64,000 nucleotides of DNA, from positions 1 through 64,000 of the forward strand of contig PAKU01000011.1 of assembly GCA_002706265.1 (NCBI GenBank), given 5' to 3'. The stretch is from Polycyclovorans sp. Lineage in GTDB: Bacteria; Pseudomonadota; Gammaproteobacteria; Nevskiales; Nevskiaceae. The notes beneath the pieces are model-generated. The model saw nothing but the letters and a program-made list of their open reading frames with translations. It did no database searches and had not been told where the DNA came from. Of this stretch, positions 9,054 to 18,958 are shown piece after piece; the stretch's first letter is position 1, and each line of letters begins with the position of its first letter. The position numbers were made by a program, and so were the translations under genes.

Positions 9054-9601
9054 GATTTGCGCCACTCATCACCGTCGTCTTGTGCGGCGTTTCTGCGGCC
9101 GTCGGCTTCGGGCTCTACCGGCTGCTCATCGATCCCGCCGACACCGGGACGCAGAGCATCGAGACCGTGACCGACGCCTTGCCCGCCGCGGCGATCAAAC
9201 TCACGGCGCTCGACGGCGCCACCGTCACCCTGGACGACTGGCAGGGCCAATGGCGGCTGGTCAATTTCTGGGCCTCGTGGTGCCCGCCGTGCCTGAAGGA
9301 GATTCCGGTGCTGGTCGACGCCCAGACCCGCTGGCAGGACCGCAATCTGCAGATCCTCGGGCCGGCCATGGACCCACGCGACCGGGCGGCCGAGATGGCA
9401 GAGCGCTTTGCCATCAACTACCCCGTGTTCTATGGCAACGAAGCCATCGCCTCGGCCGCCAGTGCGCTTGGCGACACCCTTGGCGCCTTGCCCTATTCGG
9501 TGTTGATCGACCCGGAGGGCACCATCCGCTTCCAGAAGCACGGCGAATTCGATGCCGTCGAGCTGGAACAACTGCTGAAAACCCACCTCGGCGCACCCTG
9601 A
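9050..9601 (+). CDS. TlpA/ResA-like membrane-anchored thioredoxin
   Basis: A 183-residue protein with an N-terminal anchor (about 4-24) and a periplasmic thioredoxin fold. LVNFWASWCPPCLKEIPVL carries the active-site CPPC, and the cis-proline region is GALPYSVLIDPEG. TlpA-like proteins act as disulfide reductases, for example for cytochrome c or copper-centre assembly. The GTG start is chosen because it overlaps the previous stop (GTGA). Next to a lone DsbD N-domain, an exchange of electrons between the two is a reasonable idea, but how this thioredoxin is itself reduced is not visible in the window. Confidence 0.88.
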   Translation: MRFAPLITVVLCGVSAAVGFGLYRLLIDPADTGTQSIETVTDALPAAAIKLTALDGATVTLDDWQGQWRLVNFWASWCPPCLKEIPVLVDAQTRWQDRNLQILGPAMDPRDRAAEMAERFAINYPVFYGNEAIASAASALGDTLGALPYSVLIDPEGTIRFQKHGEFDAVELEQLLKTHLGAP

Positions 9602-9712
9602 ACCCGCGCCACGGCACGTCCGCGGGACCAATCACCCCGATCTTCCCCCAACTTGGCGTTATCTTGGGTTATCGGGCACTATTGGTGATCGATTTCCGCA
9701 ACAGGGGGCGCC

Positions 9713-10171
9713 GTGCAAACCGTATTGCTGATCAATGGCCCCAATCTCAACCTGTTAGGTCAGCGCGAGCCCGAAACCTATGGGCATCAAACACTGGCAT
9801 CGCTTGAAAAATCCCTGACGGCCCACGCCGCGAGCCGCCAGATCGCGCTGCAGTGCCTGCAAAGCAATCACGAAGGCGTTTTGATCGACCACATCCACAG
9901 CGCCGGCCGCAGCGCCGCGTTCGCGATCATCAACCCCGGCGCCCTGACCCACACCAGCATTGCCCTGCGCGACGCCTTTCTGGCCGTCAGGCTGCCGTTC
10001 ATCGAAGTGCACCTCAGCAACATTCACGCGCGCGAGCCCTTCCGCCACCACTCCTACCTGGCCGACATTGCCGCGGGCCAGATCATGGGCCTCGGCGCGA
10101 TCGGCTATCGCCTGGCGCTCGACGCTGTCGCAGACCGCTTGGTCGCCGGCGCCGCACCGCAATCTTCTTGA
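9713..10171 (+). CDS. aroQ: Type II 3-dehydroquinate dehydratase
   Basis: A 152-residue dodecameric type II dehydroquinase, the third step of the shikimate pathway. Family motifs are all present: NGPNLNLLG (8-16), the catalytic tyrosine in [24 protein letters not shown] and [11 protein letters not shown] followed by FRHHS with the catalytic histidine region. It starts with GTG, preceded by a strong AGGGGG ribosome site. It leads into accB-accC, the common aroQ-accBC order in gammaproteobacteria. A 111-base gap upstream separates it from the thioredoxin gene and probably holds the promoter. Confidence 0.97.
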   Translation: MQTVLLINGPNLNLLGQREPETYGHQTLASLEKSLTAHAASRQIALQCLQSNHEGVLIDHIHSAGRSAAFAIINPGALTHTSIALRDAFLAVRLPFIEVHLSNIHAREPFRHHSYLADIAAGQIMGLGAIGYRLALDAVADRLVAGAAPQSS

Positions 10172-10204
10172 CGTTTCCTGCCCTCCCCTACGGAGCTATT
10201 TCAG

Positions 10205-10654
10205 ATGGACCTCAGAAAAATCAAAACGCTGATCGAATTGGTCGAGCAGTCCGGCATTGTCGAGCTGGAAGTCAAAGAAGGCGAGACGGCAGTGCGCATC
10301 AGCCGCGCCAGCGCACCGGCCACGCCTCAGCACTACGCCGCGCCACCGCCCCCGCAGGCCCTTCAGGCGGCACCTTCGGCAGCGCCCGCCGAGGCAGCCG
10401 CCGCGCCGGCTGCGGAGTCGCGCCACATTCTGCGTGCGCCCATGGTCGGCACCTTCTACCGCGCGCCGTCGCCGGGTGCGAAGAACTTTGTCGAGGTCGG
10501 GCAGACCGTGGCCGTCGGCCAGACGCTGTGCATCATCGAGGCGATGAAAATGCTCAACGCCATCGAGTCCGACAAGTCCGGCGTGGTGGTGGAAATCCTC
10601 GCCGATAACGAAAAAGGGGTGGAGTTCGACCAGCCGCTCTTCATCATCGAATAG
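10205..10654 (+). CDS. accB: Biotin carboxyl carrier protein of acetyl-CoA carboxylase
   Basis: A 149-residue BCCP. An N-terminal helical region is followed by a Pro/Ala-rich flexible linker (about 36-70) and the biotinyl domain (about 74-149). The biotinylated lysine is K115 in EAMKM, and the [16 protein letters not shown] 'thumb' region lies ahead of it. It carries carboxybiotin between AccC and the AccAD carboxyltransferase in the first step of fatty acid synthesis. Eight bases separate it from accC, so they form one operon. Confidence 0.97.
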   Translation: MDLRKIKTLIELVEQSGIVELEVKEGETAVRISRASAPATPQHYAAPPPPQALQAAPSAAPAEAAAAPAAESRHILRAPMVGTFYRAPSPGAKNFVEVGQTVAVGQTLCIIEAMKMLNAIESDKSGVVVEILADNEKGVEFDQPLFIIE

Positions 10655-10662
10655 GCGCGTCC

Positions 10663-12015
10663 ATGAGAAAGATCAAGAAGATCCTCATCGCCAACCGCGG
10701 TGAAATCGCCCTGCGCATCCTGCGCTGTTGCCGCGAGTTGGGGATTCGCACCGTGGCGGTCCATTCCTCGGCCGATCGCGACCTCAAGCACGTGCTCCTG
10801 GCCGACGAGGCGGTGTGCATCGGCCCCGCAGCCGCGCCCAAAAGCTACCTGAGCATGAGCGCCCTCATCTCGGCCGCCGAAGTCACCCAGGCCGATGCCA
10901 TCCATCCCGGCTACGGCTTTCTCTCAGAGAACGCCGACTTTGCCGAGGGCGTCGAGCAGTCCGGCTTCATCTTCATCGGTCCGCGGCCCGAGACCATCCG
11001 GCTGATGGGCTCCAAGACCAACGCCAAGGCCGAGATGATCGCCGCCGGCGTGCCCTGTGTGCCCGGCTCCGAGGGTGTGCTGCCCGACGATGAAGGCAAA
11101 TGCCACGACATCGCCAATGCCGTCGGCTATCCGGTGCTGATCAAGGCTGCCTCGGGCGGCGGCGGACGTGGCATGCATGTGGTGCGTTCACCGGACACCC
11201 TGATCGAGAAAATCCAGATGGCCCGCATCGAAGCGCAAAACGCCTTCAATGATGCGGCCGTGTTCATGGAGAAGTACCTCGAAACGCCGCGCCACGTGGA
11301 GTTTCAGGTGCTGGCCGATGGTGAAGGGCACGCCGTGCACCTGGGTGAACGCGACTGCTCCATGCAGCGCCGCAACCAGAAGGTTGTCGAAGAATCGCCC
11401 GCGCCGGGCATCACGCCCGAACAACGGGCCGAGATCGGCGCCCTGTGCGTGGCGGCCTGCAAGCGCATCGGGTATCGCGGCGCCGGCACCTTCGAGTTCC
11501 TTTACGAGAACGGTCATTTCTATTTCATCGAAATGAACACCCGCATTCAGGTTGAGCACCCCGTCACCGAAATGGTGACCGGCGTCGACCTGATTCGGCA
11601 GCAGATCCAGATCGCCGCTGGCCAGGGCCTGACGCTGCAGCAGGACGACATCCTCTTCCGCGGCCATGCCATTGAATGCCGCATCAATGCCGAAGACCCC
11701 GAGAAATTCATCCCCTCGCCCGGCAAGATCGAGAAATATCACGCGCCCGGCGGCCCCGGCGTGCGGGTCGACAGCCACGTCTACTCGGGTTATTCGGTGC
11801 CGCCGCACTACGATTCCATGATCGGCAAGCTGATCGTCCACGGCCGTGATCGCCCCGCCGCCCTGGCGCGCATGAAGCAGGCGCTCTCCGAGATGGTGAT
11901 CGAGGGCATCAAGTGCAACATTCCGCTGCAGCAGCGCATCATGCAGGACAAGGTGTTTGCCAGTGGCACGCACAACATTCACTACCTCGAGAAAATGCTG
12001 AACCGATCGGTTTAG
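10663..12015 (+). CDS. accC: Biotin carboxylase of acetyl-CoA carboxylase
   Basis: A 450-residue ATP-grasp enzyme carboxylating the biotin on AccB. It starts [17 protein letters not shown] and has [15 protein letters not shown], the glycine-rich ATP loop [14 protein letters not shown], and the catalytic ECRINAEDP and [13 protein letters not shown] segments. The length matches single-domain bacterial AccC, with no fused carrier domain. A long hairpin lies about 60 bases past the stop. Confidence 0.98.
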   Translation: MRKIKKILIANRGEIALRILRCCRELGIRTVAVHSSADRDLKHVLLADEAVCIGPAAAPKSYLSMSALISAAEVTQADAIHPGYGFLSENADFAEGVEQSGFIFIGPRPETIRLMGSKTNAKAEMIAAGVPCVPGSEGVLPDDEGKCHDIANAVGYPVLIKAASGGGGRGMHVVRSPDTLIEKIQMARIEAQNAFNDAAVFMEKYLETPRHVEFQVLADGEGHAVHLGERDCSMQRRNQKVVEESPAPGITPEQRAEIGALCVAACKRIGYRGAGTFEFLYENGHFYFIEMNTRIQVEHPVTEMVTGVDLIRQQIQIAAGQGLTLQQDDILFRGHAIECRINAEDPEKFIPSPGKIEKYHAPGGPGVRVDSHVYSGYSVPPHYDSMIGKLIVHGRDRPAALARMKQALSEMVIEGIKCNIPLQQRIMQDKVFASGTHNIHYLEKMLNRSV

Positions 12016-12073
12016 TAATTGCCGGACCGCTGCTAGACTCGGCACTCGACCGTGTGCGGCACTGGCAGGTCGG

Positions 12074-12110
12074 CGTCCGTCCGCGTTTCCAGCCGACACG
12101 CGGGCGGACG
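12074..12110. repeat. Imperfect 13-bp inverted repeat between accC and the TolC-family gene
   Basis: Arms 12074-12086 and 12098-12110 pair over 13 bases with a single G-T mismatch around an 11-base loop. No T-run follows on either strand, so it is not a standard intrinsic terminator. It lies in a 264-base gap (12016-12279) in which I see no convincing gene. It may stabilise the accBC message or affect the downstream gene. Confidence 0.6.
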
Positions 12111-12279
12111 TGTCGCGGGGGTTGCCATGGACCGACTTCCAGTCGTGGCTGAAGCAGCGCGTCACGCGGTGGCGCGGTCTTCTCGGGGCGGGTTTGAACC
12201 GTGGGCTTTTCTGCGGGGCAAGCGCCACGCCATGGCGGCTTCGACAAACCTTACATCTTCCGTTCCAGTGAGTATCCCC

Positions 12280-13620
12280 ATGCGTTTGAAGCGCCCGCTG
12301 CACTCGATCGTGTTGACGCTCGTCGGAGGCGCTGCACTGGCAGCCGCCATCAGCCCGGCACTTGCCCAGGAGTCCTTGAGTGGCGTCTATCTGCGCGCCA
12401 TAGATCACGACGCCACCCTGGCCGCCGCCGCCTTCCAGCGTGACGCCGCCCGCTATGCAACGCCGCTCGCGCGCAGTGCGCTGCTGCCGCAGTTGGGCGC
12501 CAACGGCAACTACTCCTACAGTGACTCCGAAACCGAACTGTCGGGGCAGCCAACGCAATCACGCGATGGCACCAACCGTAACATCAGCGTTGCGCTGGAG
12601 CAGTCGGTGTTCAACCTGTCGGCGTTTCGTCAATTCGACCAGTCCAAGCAACAGGTCGCCCTCGCCGAGGCGCAGTACGCGCTGGTGTCGCAGACGCTGA
12701 TTGAGCGGGCCGCCACCGGCTACTTCAATGTGCTCGCGGCACAGGATTTTCTACGCTTCGCCCGCGCTGAAAACGAAGCGCTGGGGCGCCAGCTCGACCA
12801 GGCCAGGGAGCGCTTCGAAGTGGGTCTGGCCGCCATCACCGACGTGCAGGAAGCACAGGCGCGCTTCGACCTCACCCAGGCCACGATCATCGACGCAGAA
12901 CGCCAGTTGCGGGTCGCCGAACTGTCGCTGGCGGAAATTGCCGGCGACGGCTTCGTTGCCCTGCGGCCCTTGCAGGAATCCATCCACCTGCCTGCCCCCA
13001 GCCCGGCCGACCCGGACCTGTGGACGCAAGCGGCGCTGGCAAACAACCTGACGCTGCTGAGCGCACACCACGCGGTGGACATTGCCAGCTCGGACGTGGC
13101 CGTCAATCGCGCCGGCCATCTGCCCACCGTCAGCGCCCGTGCCGACTACACCGACGGCCGATCGGAAACCGGCGTTTTCCCAGTGGAAAGCACCAGCTCC
13201 AGCATCGGACTGCAGTTCTCGGTGCCCCTGTTCAGCGGCCTGGCAGTCAGCACCCGCGTCGATCAGTCCCGCAGCGTGCTGTTGCAGCGCAAGGCCGAGT
13301 TACTCAGCCTGCAACGCCAGGTGGAGCGCGACGTTCGCGATGCCTACCAGACCGTCAATTCCAATGCCGCGCGGGTCAAGGCCCTGGAGCAGGCGGTGCG
13401 CTCCAGCCGCACGGCGCTCGAAGCCAGCGAAACCGGCCTGGAGGTCGGAACCCGCACGGCCATTGACGTGCTCGATGCCCAACAGCTGCTGTACGCGGCC
13501 GAGCGCAACGCGGCAGAGGCGCGTTACGGCTACATTCTGAGCGTGTTGCGGCTGAAGGCCGCCGCGGGGCAGCTGCAATTCTCCGACCTGCGCGAGCTTG
13601 ACCAGTACCTGCAGCCCTGA
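12280..13620 (+). CDS. TolC-family outer-membrane efflux protein
   Basis: A 446-residue outer-membrane factor. The signal peptide (about 1-28, ending SPALAQ) is followed by two structural repeats rich in long helices: ALEQSVFNLSAFRQFDQ, FEVGLAAITDVQEAQARFD in the first half and GLEVGTRTAIDVLDAQQLLY in the second. These are the classic TolC hairpin segments. It should form a trimeric channel for drug or metabolite export. I start at the ATG at 12280 because it gives a proper signal peptide; upstream in-frame starts do not. No membrane-fusion gene is nearby, and its neighbouring pump is decayed, so it may work with pumps encoded elsewhere. Confidence 0.9.
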   Translation: MRLKRPLHSIVLTLVGGAALAAAISPALAQESLSGVYLRAIDHDATLAAAAFQRDAARYATPLARSALLPQLGANGNYSYSDSETELSGQPTQSRDGTNRNISVALEQSVFNLSAFRQFDQSKQQVALAEAQYALVSQTLIERAATGYFNVLAAQDFLRFARAENEALGRQLDQARERFEVGLAAITDVQEAQARFDLTQATIIDAERQLRVAELSLAEIAGDGFVALRPLQESIHLPAPSPADPDLWTQAALANNLTLLSAHHAVDIASSDVAVNRAGHLPTVSARADYTDGRSETGVFPVESTSSSIGLQFSVPLFSGLAVSTRVDQSRSVLLQRKAELLSLQRQVERDVRDAYQTVNSNAARVKALEQAVRSSRTALEASETGLEVGTRTAIDVLDAQQLLYAAERNAAEARYGYILSVLRLKAAAGQLQFSDLRELDQYLQP

Positions 13621-13669
13621 GATCCCCCACCGGTACCGGCCATCGGGCCCGTGACCTGCGGAGTGCCCC

Positions 13670-16600
13670 AGGTGGCTGTCTGATCAATCCGTCAAACGGC
13701 CCATCTTCGCCACGGTACTGAACCTGCTGCTGCTGGTGTTCGGTCTCTTCTCGATCGAGCAGCTGTCGGTGCGCGAATACCCCGACATCGACATTCCCGT
13801 GGTCTGGGTGGAAACGCGCTACACCGGGGCCTCGGCCGCCATCATGAAAACCCAGGTCACGCAGACCCTGGAGAACCAGTTGGCCGGCATCGAGGGCGTG
13901 CGGGCGCATCACCAGCGCGTCGCAGGAAGGCCGCAGCAGCATCAAAATCGAATTCGAACTGTCGCGCGACATCGACGCCGGGGCCAACGACGTGCGCGAC
14001 CGCGTGTCACAGGTGCTCGGCGAATTGCCGGAACAGGCCGACTCGCCGCGCATCCAGAAAGCCGACGCCGATGCCTCGCCCATCGTCTGGTTCGTGCTGA
14101 CCAGCGACCGGATGAGCAACCTTGAGCTGTCGGATTATGCGAATCGTTACCTCCTCGACCGACTCAGAACCATCGATGGCATGGCCGACGTCCGCCTCGG
14201 CGGCAACCTTGAGTACGCCATGCGGATCGAACTGGACCGCCACCAACTTGCCGCCCGGGGGCAGACCGCCGAAGACATCGAGAACGCGCTGCGCAACCAG
14301 AACGTGGAACGTCCGGCGGGGCGCATTGAGTCGCTGCAGCGCGAGTTCACGCTGCGCACACCGCGCTCGTTCGCCAGCGCCGACGATTTCCGCCAGCTGG
14401 TCGTGGGCCGCAATGACGAGGGTTTTGTCACCCGCCTGGGCGATGTCGCGCACGTGGTACGCGGCGCCGAAAACCCGCGCACCTCGTTCAAGGCCAATGG
14501 CGTGCCGTCGTTGGGCCTGGGCGTGTTGCGCACCTCCACGGCGAACACCCTCGCGGTGGCCCAGGACGCCCGTGCCGAGGTCGCGCGCCTGCGCCCGACC
14601 TTGCCCGAGGGCATGAACATCGAGCTCAATTTCGACTCGTCCGAGTTCATTGAAGGCGCGCTGTCGGAGGTCATCAAGACCCTGATCTACGCCTCGCTGA
14701 TGGTGGTGGCGGTCATCTACCTGTTTCTGGGCAGCGTCAAGGCCACGCTGATCCCCGCCGTGACCGTGCCCATTTCACTGCTGGCGTCGTTCATTTTTCT
14801 CAACATGTTTGGCTTCTCGATCAACATCCTCACCCTGCTGGCGCTGGTGCTGGCCATCGGCCTGGTGGTCGATGACGCGATCGTGATGATCGAGAACATC
14901 CACCGATGTCTGGAACTGGGCGAACCGCCCTTGCTGGCGTCTTAGCGGGGCGCGCGGGAAGTCGGCTTCGCCATCGTCGCAACCACGGCCGTGCTGATTG
15001 CCGTGTTCGCCCCGCTGGCGTTTCTCGACGGTCAGGTCGGGCGCCTGTTTCGAGAATTTGCACTGGCGCTGGCCGCGTCGGTGTTCTGCTCGTCGATCGT
15101 GGCGCTCACCCTGGCACCGGTGCTGGCCAGCATGCTGACCGGCGGATCGCGTGCATCGACCGTCGCTGATCGACCGCCTGTTCAACCGGCTGAGCGCCGC
15201 GTACACGCGTCTGCTGGAAGGGCTGGTCAAGCGGGTGTGGATCGGCGTTGCCCTGTTTCTGGTGCTGCTGGGGGCCAGCGCGCTGTTCATGACCCTGGTC
15301 AAGCAGGAGTTCGTGCCCTACGAGGACCGGGGCGGCTTTTTCATCAGCGTCGTGGGGCCCGAAGGCGCAAGCTTTCCCGCCATGCTCGACGTCATGGATG
15401 AGGTCGAGGCGCCCCTGGTCAAGCGCTTGGGCGGCGAAGTCGAGCGCATTCTGGTGCGTGTGCCCGGCTTCGGCGCCGGGGACGAAGTCAACAGCGGCTT
15501 TCTCATCGCCACGCTCTCAGGCTGGGACAGTGGGCGTCGCGGCAGCGATGTCATCAGTCAAGAAGTCAGCCACGAGGTCGCCAACCTGCTTGATGCCCGG
15601 GCATTCGTCATTCCGCGCCAGGGCTTCGGCTTGAGGCTCTCGCAGCCGGTGCAGGTCACCATCGGCGGTGGCACCTTCGATGAACTCGCCGCATGGCGCG
15701 ACCGGGTGCTGGCCCGGGCACGCGACGAACTGCCGGGTCTGGTGCGACTGGACTCTGACTACCGCGCGACCAAGCCGCAGATCGAACTCGACATCGACAT
15801 CGACATCGACAAGGCCGCCGACCTCGGCGTGACCCACCTGCAGATTGCGCAGACCCTCGAAACCTTCATGAGTGGCGGGCGGGTCACCACCTACGAGGAC
15901 GATGGCGAGGAATACAACGTACTCATTCAGGCGCCCGACCCAGCGCGCCGCACCCCGGACGTGCTGAACGAACTCTACGTGCGCAGCAGCCAGAACCAAC
16001 TGGTGCCGCTGGCCATGCTGGTCAGCCCCCGCGACGTGGCGGCGGCGGCAACGCTCAACCGTCTGGACCGGGTCCGCACCATCACCCTGTCTGCCGGGCT
16101 GGCCCCGGGCTACACCCTGGGCGCAGCCCTGTCCGACCTTGAAACGCTGATTCGCGAGGAACTGCCCGAGCAGGTGCAGATCAACTACAGCGGCGAATCA
16201 CGCGACTTCAAGGATTCGGCGCAGTCGATCTTTCTGGTGTTCGGCATGGCGCTGCTGGTGGTGTACCTGGTGCTGGCCGCGCAGTTCGAAAGCTTCGTCC
16301 ATCCGCTGGTGGTCATGACGACCGTGCCCCTGGCGATCTTCGGCGCACTGCTGGGGCTGTTGACCTTCGATCAATCGTTCAACATTTATTCGCAGATCGG
16401 TCTGGTGATGTTGATCGGCATGGCCGCGAAGAACGGCATTCTGATCGTCGAGTTCGCCAACCAGCAGCGTGACGCCGGCATGCCGTTCGACGCGGCGCTG
16501 GTCTCCGCGGCGGCCATCCGCCTGCGCCCGATTCTGATGACCACCCTGTCCACCGTGGCGGGCGCGGTGCCGTTGATCCTGTCCAGCGGCGCCGGCGCCG

Positions 16601-16809
16601 AAGCGCGGATGATTCTGGGTCTGGTGATCTTCGGCGGCGTGGCCCTGTCGGCCGTCATCACGCTGGTGGTCGTACCCTGCTTCTACGCCCTGATGTGTCG
16701 CCACACCGGCTCGCCGGACCAGCGCGCGCACACGCTGGAGGCGCTTCAAGACCCTGCCCGCGCCGCCGCCGCTGATGCGCCATCAGCGCCGGCAACCGTC
16801 AAGACCTAA
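13670..16809 (+). pseudogene. Decayed RND-family (HAE1-type) efflux transporter
   Basis: About 1045 codons of an AcrB/MexF-like pump can be read only across three frame segments. The expected start 'M-W-L-S-D-Q-S-V-K-R-P' has AGG instead of ATG at 13670-13672. One extra base within 13904-13907 shifts frame just after IEGVR. TAG at 14943-14945 interrupts the region after the VVDDAIVMIENIHR helix. A second one-base shift lies at about 15144-15153. The last segment (15151-16809) is intact, including MAAKNGILIVEFANQ with the proton-relay lysine. Four independent lesions in one gene between clean neighbours indicate a pseudogene, though base-call errors need exclusion. Confidence 0.85.
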
Positions 16810-16862
16810 GGCCCTTACAGGCTTGGGGATGTCGGGCCGGGCACCGGCACCCCCGGTACGAT

Positions 16863-18134
16863 TCAGGCGGCCGGCTTTTTGCTCTCGCGCTTGACCTCGG
16901 CGTTCTCGTACACGATGAACGGCTTGACCTCGCCCCGCACCACCGCCTCGTCGACCACCACCTTGGAGACGTTGGTCATCGACGGCAGGTCGTACATCAC
17001 GTCGACCAGAATGCTCTCCATAATCGTTCGCAGGCCGCGCGCACCGGTTTTCCGCTCGCGGGCACGGCTGGCGATGGCTTTCAGCGCATCGTCACGGAAC
17101 TCAAGCTGCGCGCCTTCCATCTGAAACAGCTTGCCGTACTGCTTGACCAGCGCATTCTTCGGCTCGCAGAGAATCGACATCAGCGCGGCGTCGTCCAGCT
17201 CGTCCAGCACGGCCGCCACCGGGAGGCGCCCGACAAATTCGGGAATCAGGCCGTAGCGCACCAGGTCGTCGGGCTCAAGCTGCCGCAACAGATCGTTCTG
17301 CGCCTTGGCCGCCTTCCGCGACTTGACGTCGGCATTGAAGCCGATGCCGGTCTTCTCGGTGCGCTGGGTGATGATCTTGTCGAGACCCGGGAACGCACCG
17401 CCGCAAATGAACAGGATGCTGCCGGTGTCGACCTGCAGAAATTCCTGCTGGGGATGCTTGCGACCGCCCTGCGGCGGCACGCTGGCAATGGTGCCCTCGA
17501 TCAGCTTCAGCAATGCCTGCTGCACGCCTTCGCCCGACACGTCGCGGGTGATCGACGGGTTCTCAGACTTGCGGGCGATCTTGTCGATTTCGTCGATGTA
17601 GACGATGCCGCGCTGCGCCTTTTCAACGTCGTAGTCGCACTTCTGCAACAGGCGCGCAATGATGTTCTCGACGTCTTCACCGACGTAGCCCGCCTCGGTG
17701 AGCGTGGTGGCATCGGCGATGGCAAACGGCACGTCCAGCAGCCGGGCAAGGGTTTCGGCCAGCAGGGTCTTGCCCGAGCCGGTGGGACCAATCAACAACA
17801 CGTTGGACTTGGCGATCTCGATGCCGTCGGCCGCGCCTTTGGTCGAGAGCCGCTTGAAGTGGTTGTAAACCGCTACCGACAGGATTTTTTTCGCGGTTTC
17901 CTGGCCGATCACATACTCGTCGAGCACCGCGCGAATTTCCTGCGGCTTGGGCAGCCCGCTGGACTGGGGTTTGCTCTGGACCTCTTCGCGAATGATGTCG
18001 TTGCACAGATCAACGCATTCGTCGCAGATGTACACCGACGGTCCGGCGATCAATTTGCGGACTTCGTGTTCGCTCTTGCCACAGAAAGAGCAATACAGCA
18101 CGCGGCTACCGGTGCTGCGGGCTTCATGACTCAT
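16863..18134 (-). CDS. clpX: ClpX ATPase subunit of the ClpXP protease
   Basis: A 423-residue AAA+ unfoldase. The N-terminal zinc-binding domain has two CxxC pairs (CSFC and CDEC, about 15-40). Walker A is GPTGSGKT, Walker B is VYIDEIDK, and the pore motif GYVG and the ClpP-docking IGF tripeptide (KTGIGF) are visible. The C-terminal domain ends with [17 protein letters not shown]. It recognises and unfolds substrates for ClpP. It lies 91 bases downstream of clpP in the usual tig-clpP-clpX order; lon, which often follows, is absent here and replaced by the converging RND remnant. Confidence 0.98.
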   Translation of the reverse strand: MSHEARSTGSRVLYCSFCGKSEHEVRKLIAGPSVYICDECVDLCNDIIREEVQSKPQSSGLPKPQEIRAVLDEYVIGQETAKKILSVAVYNHFKRLSTKGAADGIEIAKSNVLLIGPTGSGKTLLAETLARLLDVPFAIADATTLTEAGYVGEDVENIIARLLQKCDYDVEKAQRGIVYIDEIDKIARKSENPSITRDVSGEGVQQALLKLIEGTIASVPPQGGRKHPQQEFLQVDTGSILFICGGAFPGLDKIITQRTEKTGIGFNADVKSRKAAKAQNDLLRQLEPDDLVRYGLIPEFVGRLPVAAVLDELDDAALMSILCEPKNALVKQYGKLFQMEGAQLEFRDDALKAIASRARERKTGARGLRTIMESILVDVMYDLPSMTNVSKVVVDEAVVRGEVKPFIVYENAEVKRESKKPAA

Positions 18135-18225
18135 GGTCGTCCTCGCAATGTCTGCTGTGTGGTCATCGTGTCAAAGGCACTGCAAGCGCTGGACTGGACG
18201 GGGCTCAGCGGTCGCATTGAGGGCC

Positions 18226-18849
18226 TCACTCGGCGGTCGGCGCCGCCGGGCGCTTGTCGATAATGTTGTCGACCACGCCATATTCCTTCGCGGCCTCGGC
18301 GGTCATGAAGTAATCGCGCTCAACGTCACGCTCGATGCGCTCCAGCGGCTGGCCGGTGTGCTGCGACAGGATCTTGTTGAGGCGCTCGCGAATGAACAGG
18401 ATCTCGCGCGCCTGGATCTGGATGTCAGTGGCCTGCCCCTGCGCGCCCCCGGACGGCTGGTGGATCATGACGCGCGAATTGGGCAGGCAATAACGCTTGC
18501 CCTTGGCCCCGGCCGCCAGCAGGAATGACCCCATGCTGCTCGCCTGACCCACGCAAATGGTCGCCACATCCGGCTTGATGAACTGCATCGTGTCGTAGAT
18601 CGACAGCCCCGCCGTCACCACGCCGCCCGGCGAGTTGATGTAGATGTGGATGTCCTTGTCCGGGTTTTCAGATTCAAGGAACAGCAACTGCGCCACCACC
18701 AGGTTGGCCACGTGGTCGTCGATCGGGCCGGTGAGGAAGATCAACCGCTCTTTGAGCAAACGCGAAAAGATGTCGAATGCACGCTCACCGCGGGCGGTCT
18801 GCTCGACCACCATGGGCACGAGCGCGGCGGCAATCTGGGATGAGGTCAT
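18226..18849 (-). CDS. clpP: ClpP serine protease subunit
   Basis: A 207-residue ClpP. Catalytic residues are serine 105 in [11 protein letters not shown] and histidine 130 in [10 protein letters not shown], with the aspartate in the DVERDYFM region. [21 protein letters not shown] is the family core. It forms the double heptameric barrel fed by ClpX. The N-terminal 15 residues resemble a short propeptide. The ATG at 18849 gives the standard length. Confidence 0.98.
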   Translation of the reverse strand: MTSSQIAAALVPMVVEQTARGERAFDIFSRLLKERLIFLTGPIDDHVANLVVAQLLFLESENPDKDIHIYINSPGGVVTAGLSIYDTMQFIKPDVATICVGQASSMGSFLLAAGAKGKRYCLPNSRVMIHQPSGGAQGQATDIQIQAREILFIRERLNKILSQHTGQPLERIERDVERDYFMTAEAAKEYGVVDNIIDKRPAAPTAE

Positions 18850-18875
18850 GTTGGGATCTTGAATTGAGGAGTCAC

Positions 18876-18913
18876 AAAAATAACGCAGTCCGCGAATGCG
18901 CGTGCATTCGCGG
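18876..18913 (-). terminator. Hairpin between tig and clpP, terminator-like
   Basis: A perfect 10-base-pair stem (18904-18913 with 18890-18899) with a four-base loop. Read on the minus strand it is followed within about ten bases by TTATTTTT (18876-18883). The distance to the T-run is longer than ideal, so it may only partly terminate tig transcripts before clpP. Confidence 0.5.
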
Positions 18914-18958
18914 GCTTCGTCAGGTCCTTCGGTGACGCGGCAGCGCCCGCCCGGCTGA

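Noticed and set aside
12052-12279. A longer start for the TolC-family protein
   Set aside because: The 76 extra codons are Arg/Gly-rich, run through the hairpin and would bury the signal peptide.
13736-14125. GTG at 13736 as a genuine start of a short membrane protein
   Set aside because: It lies inside the first membrane helix of the RND pump, and the reading ends in scrambled sequence after the 13904-13907 shift.
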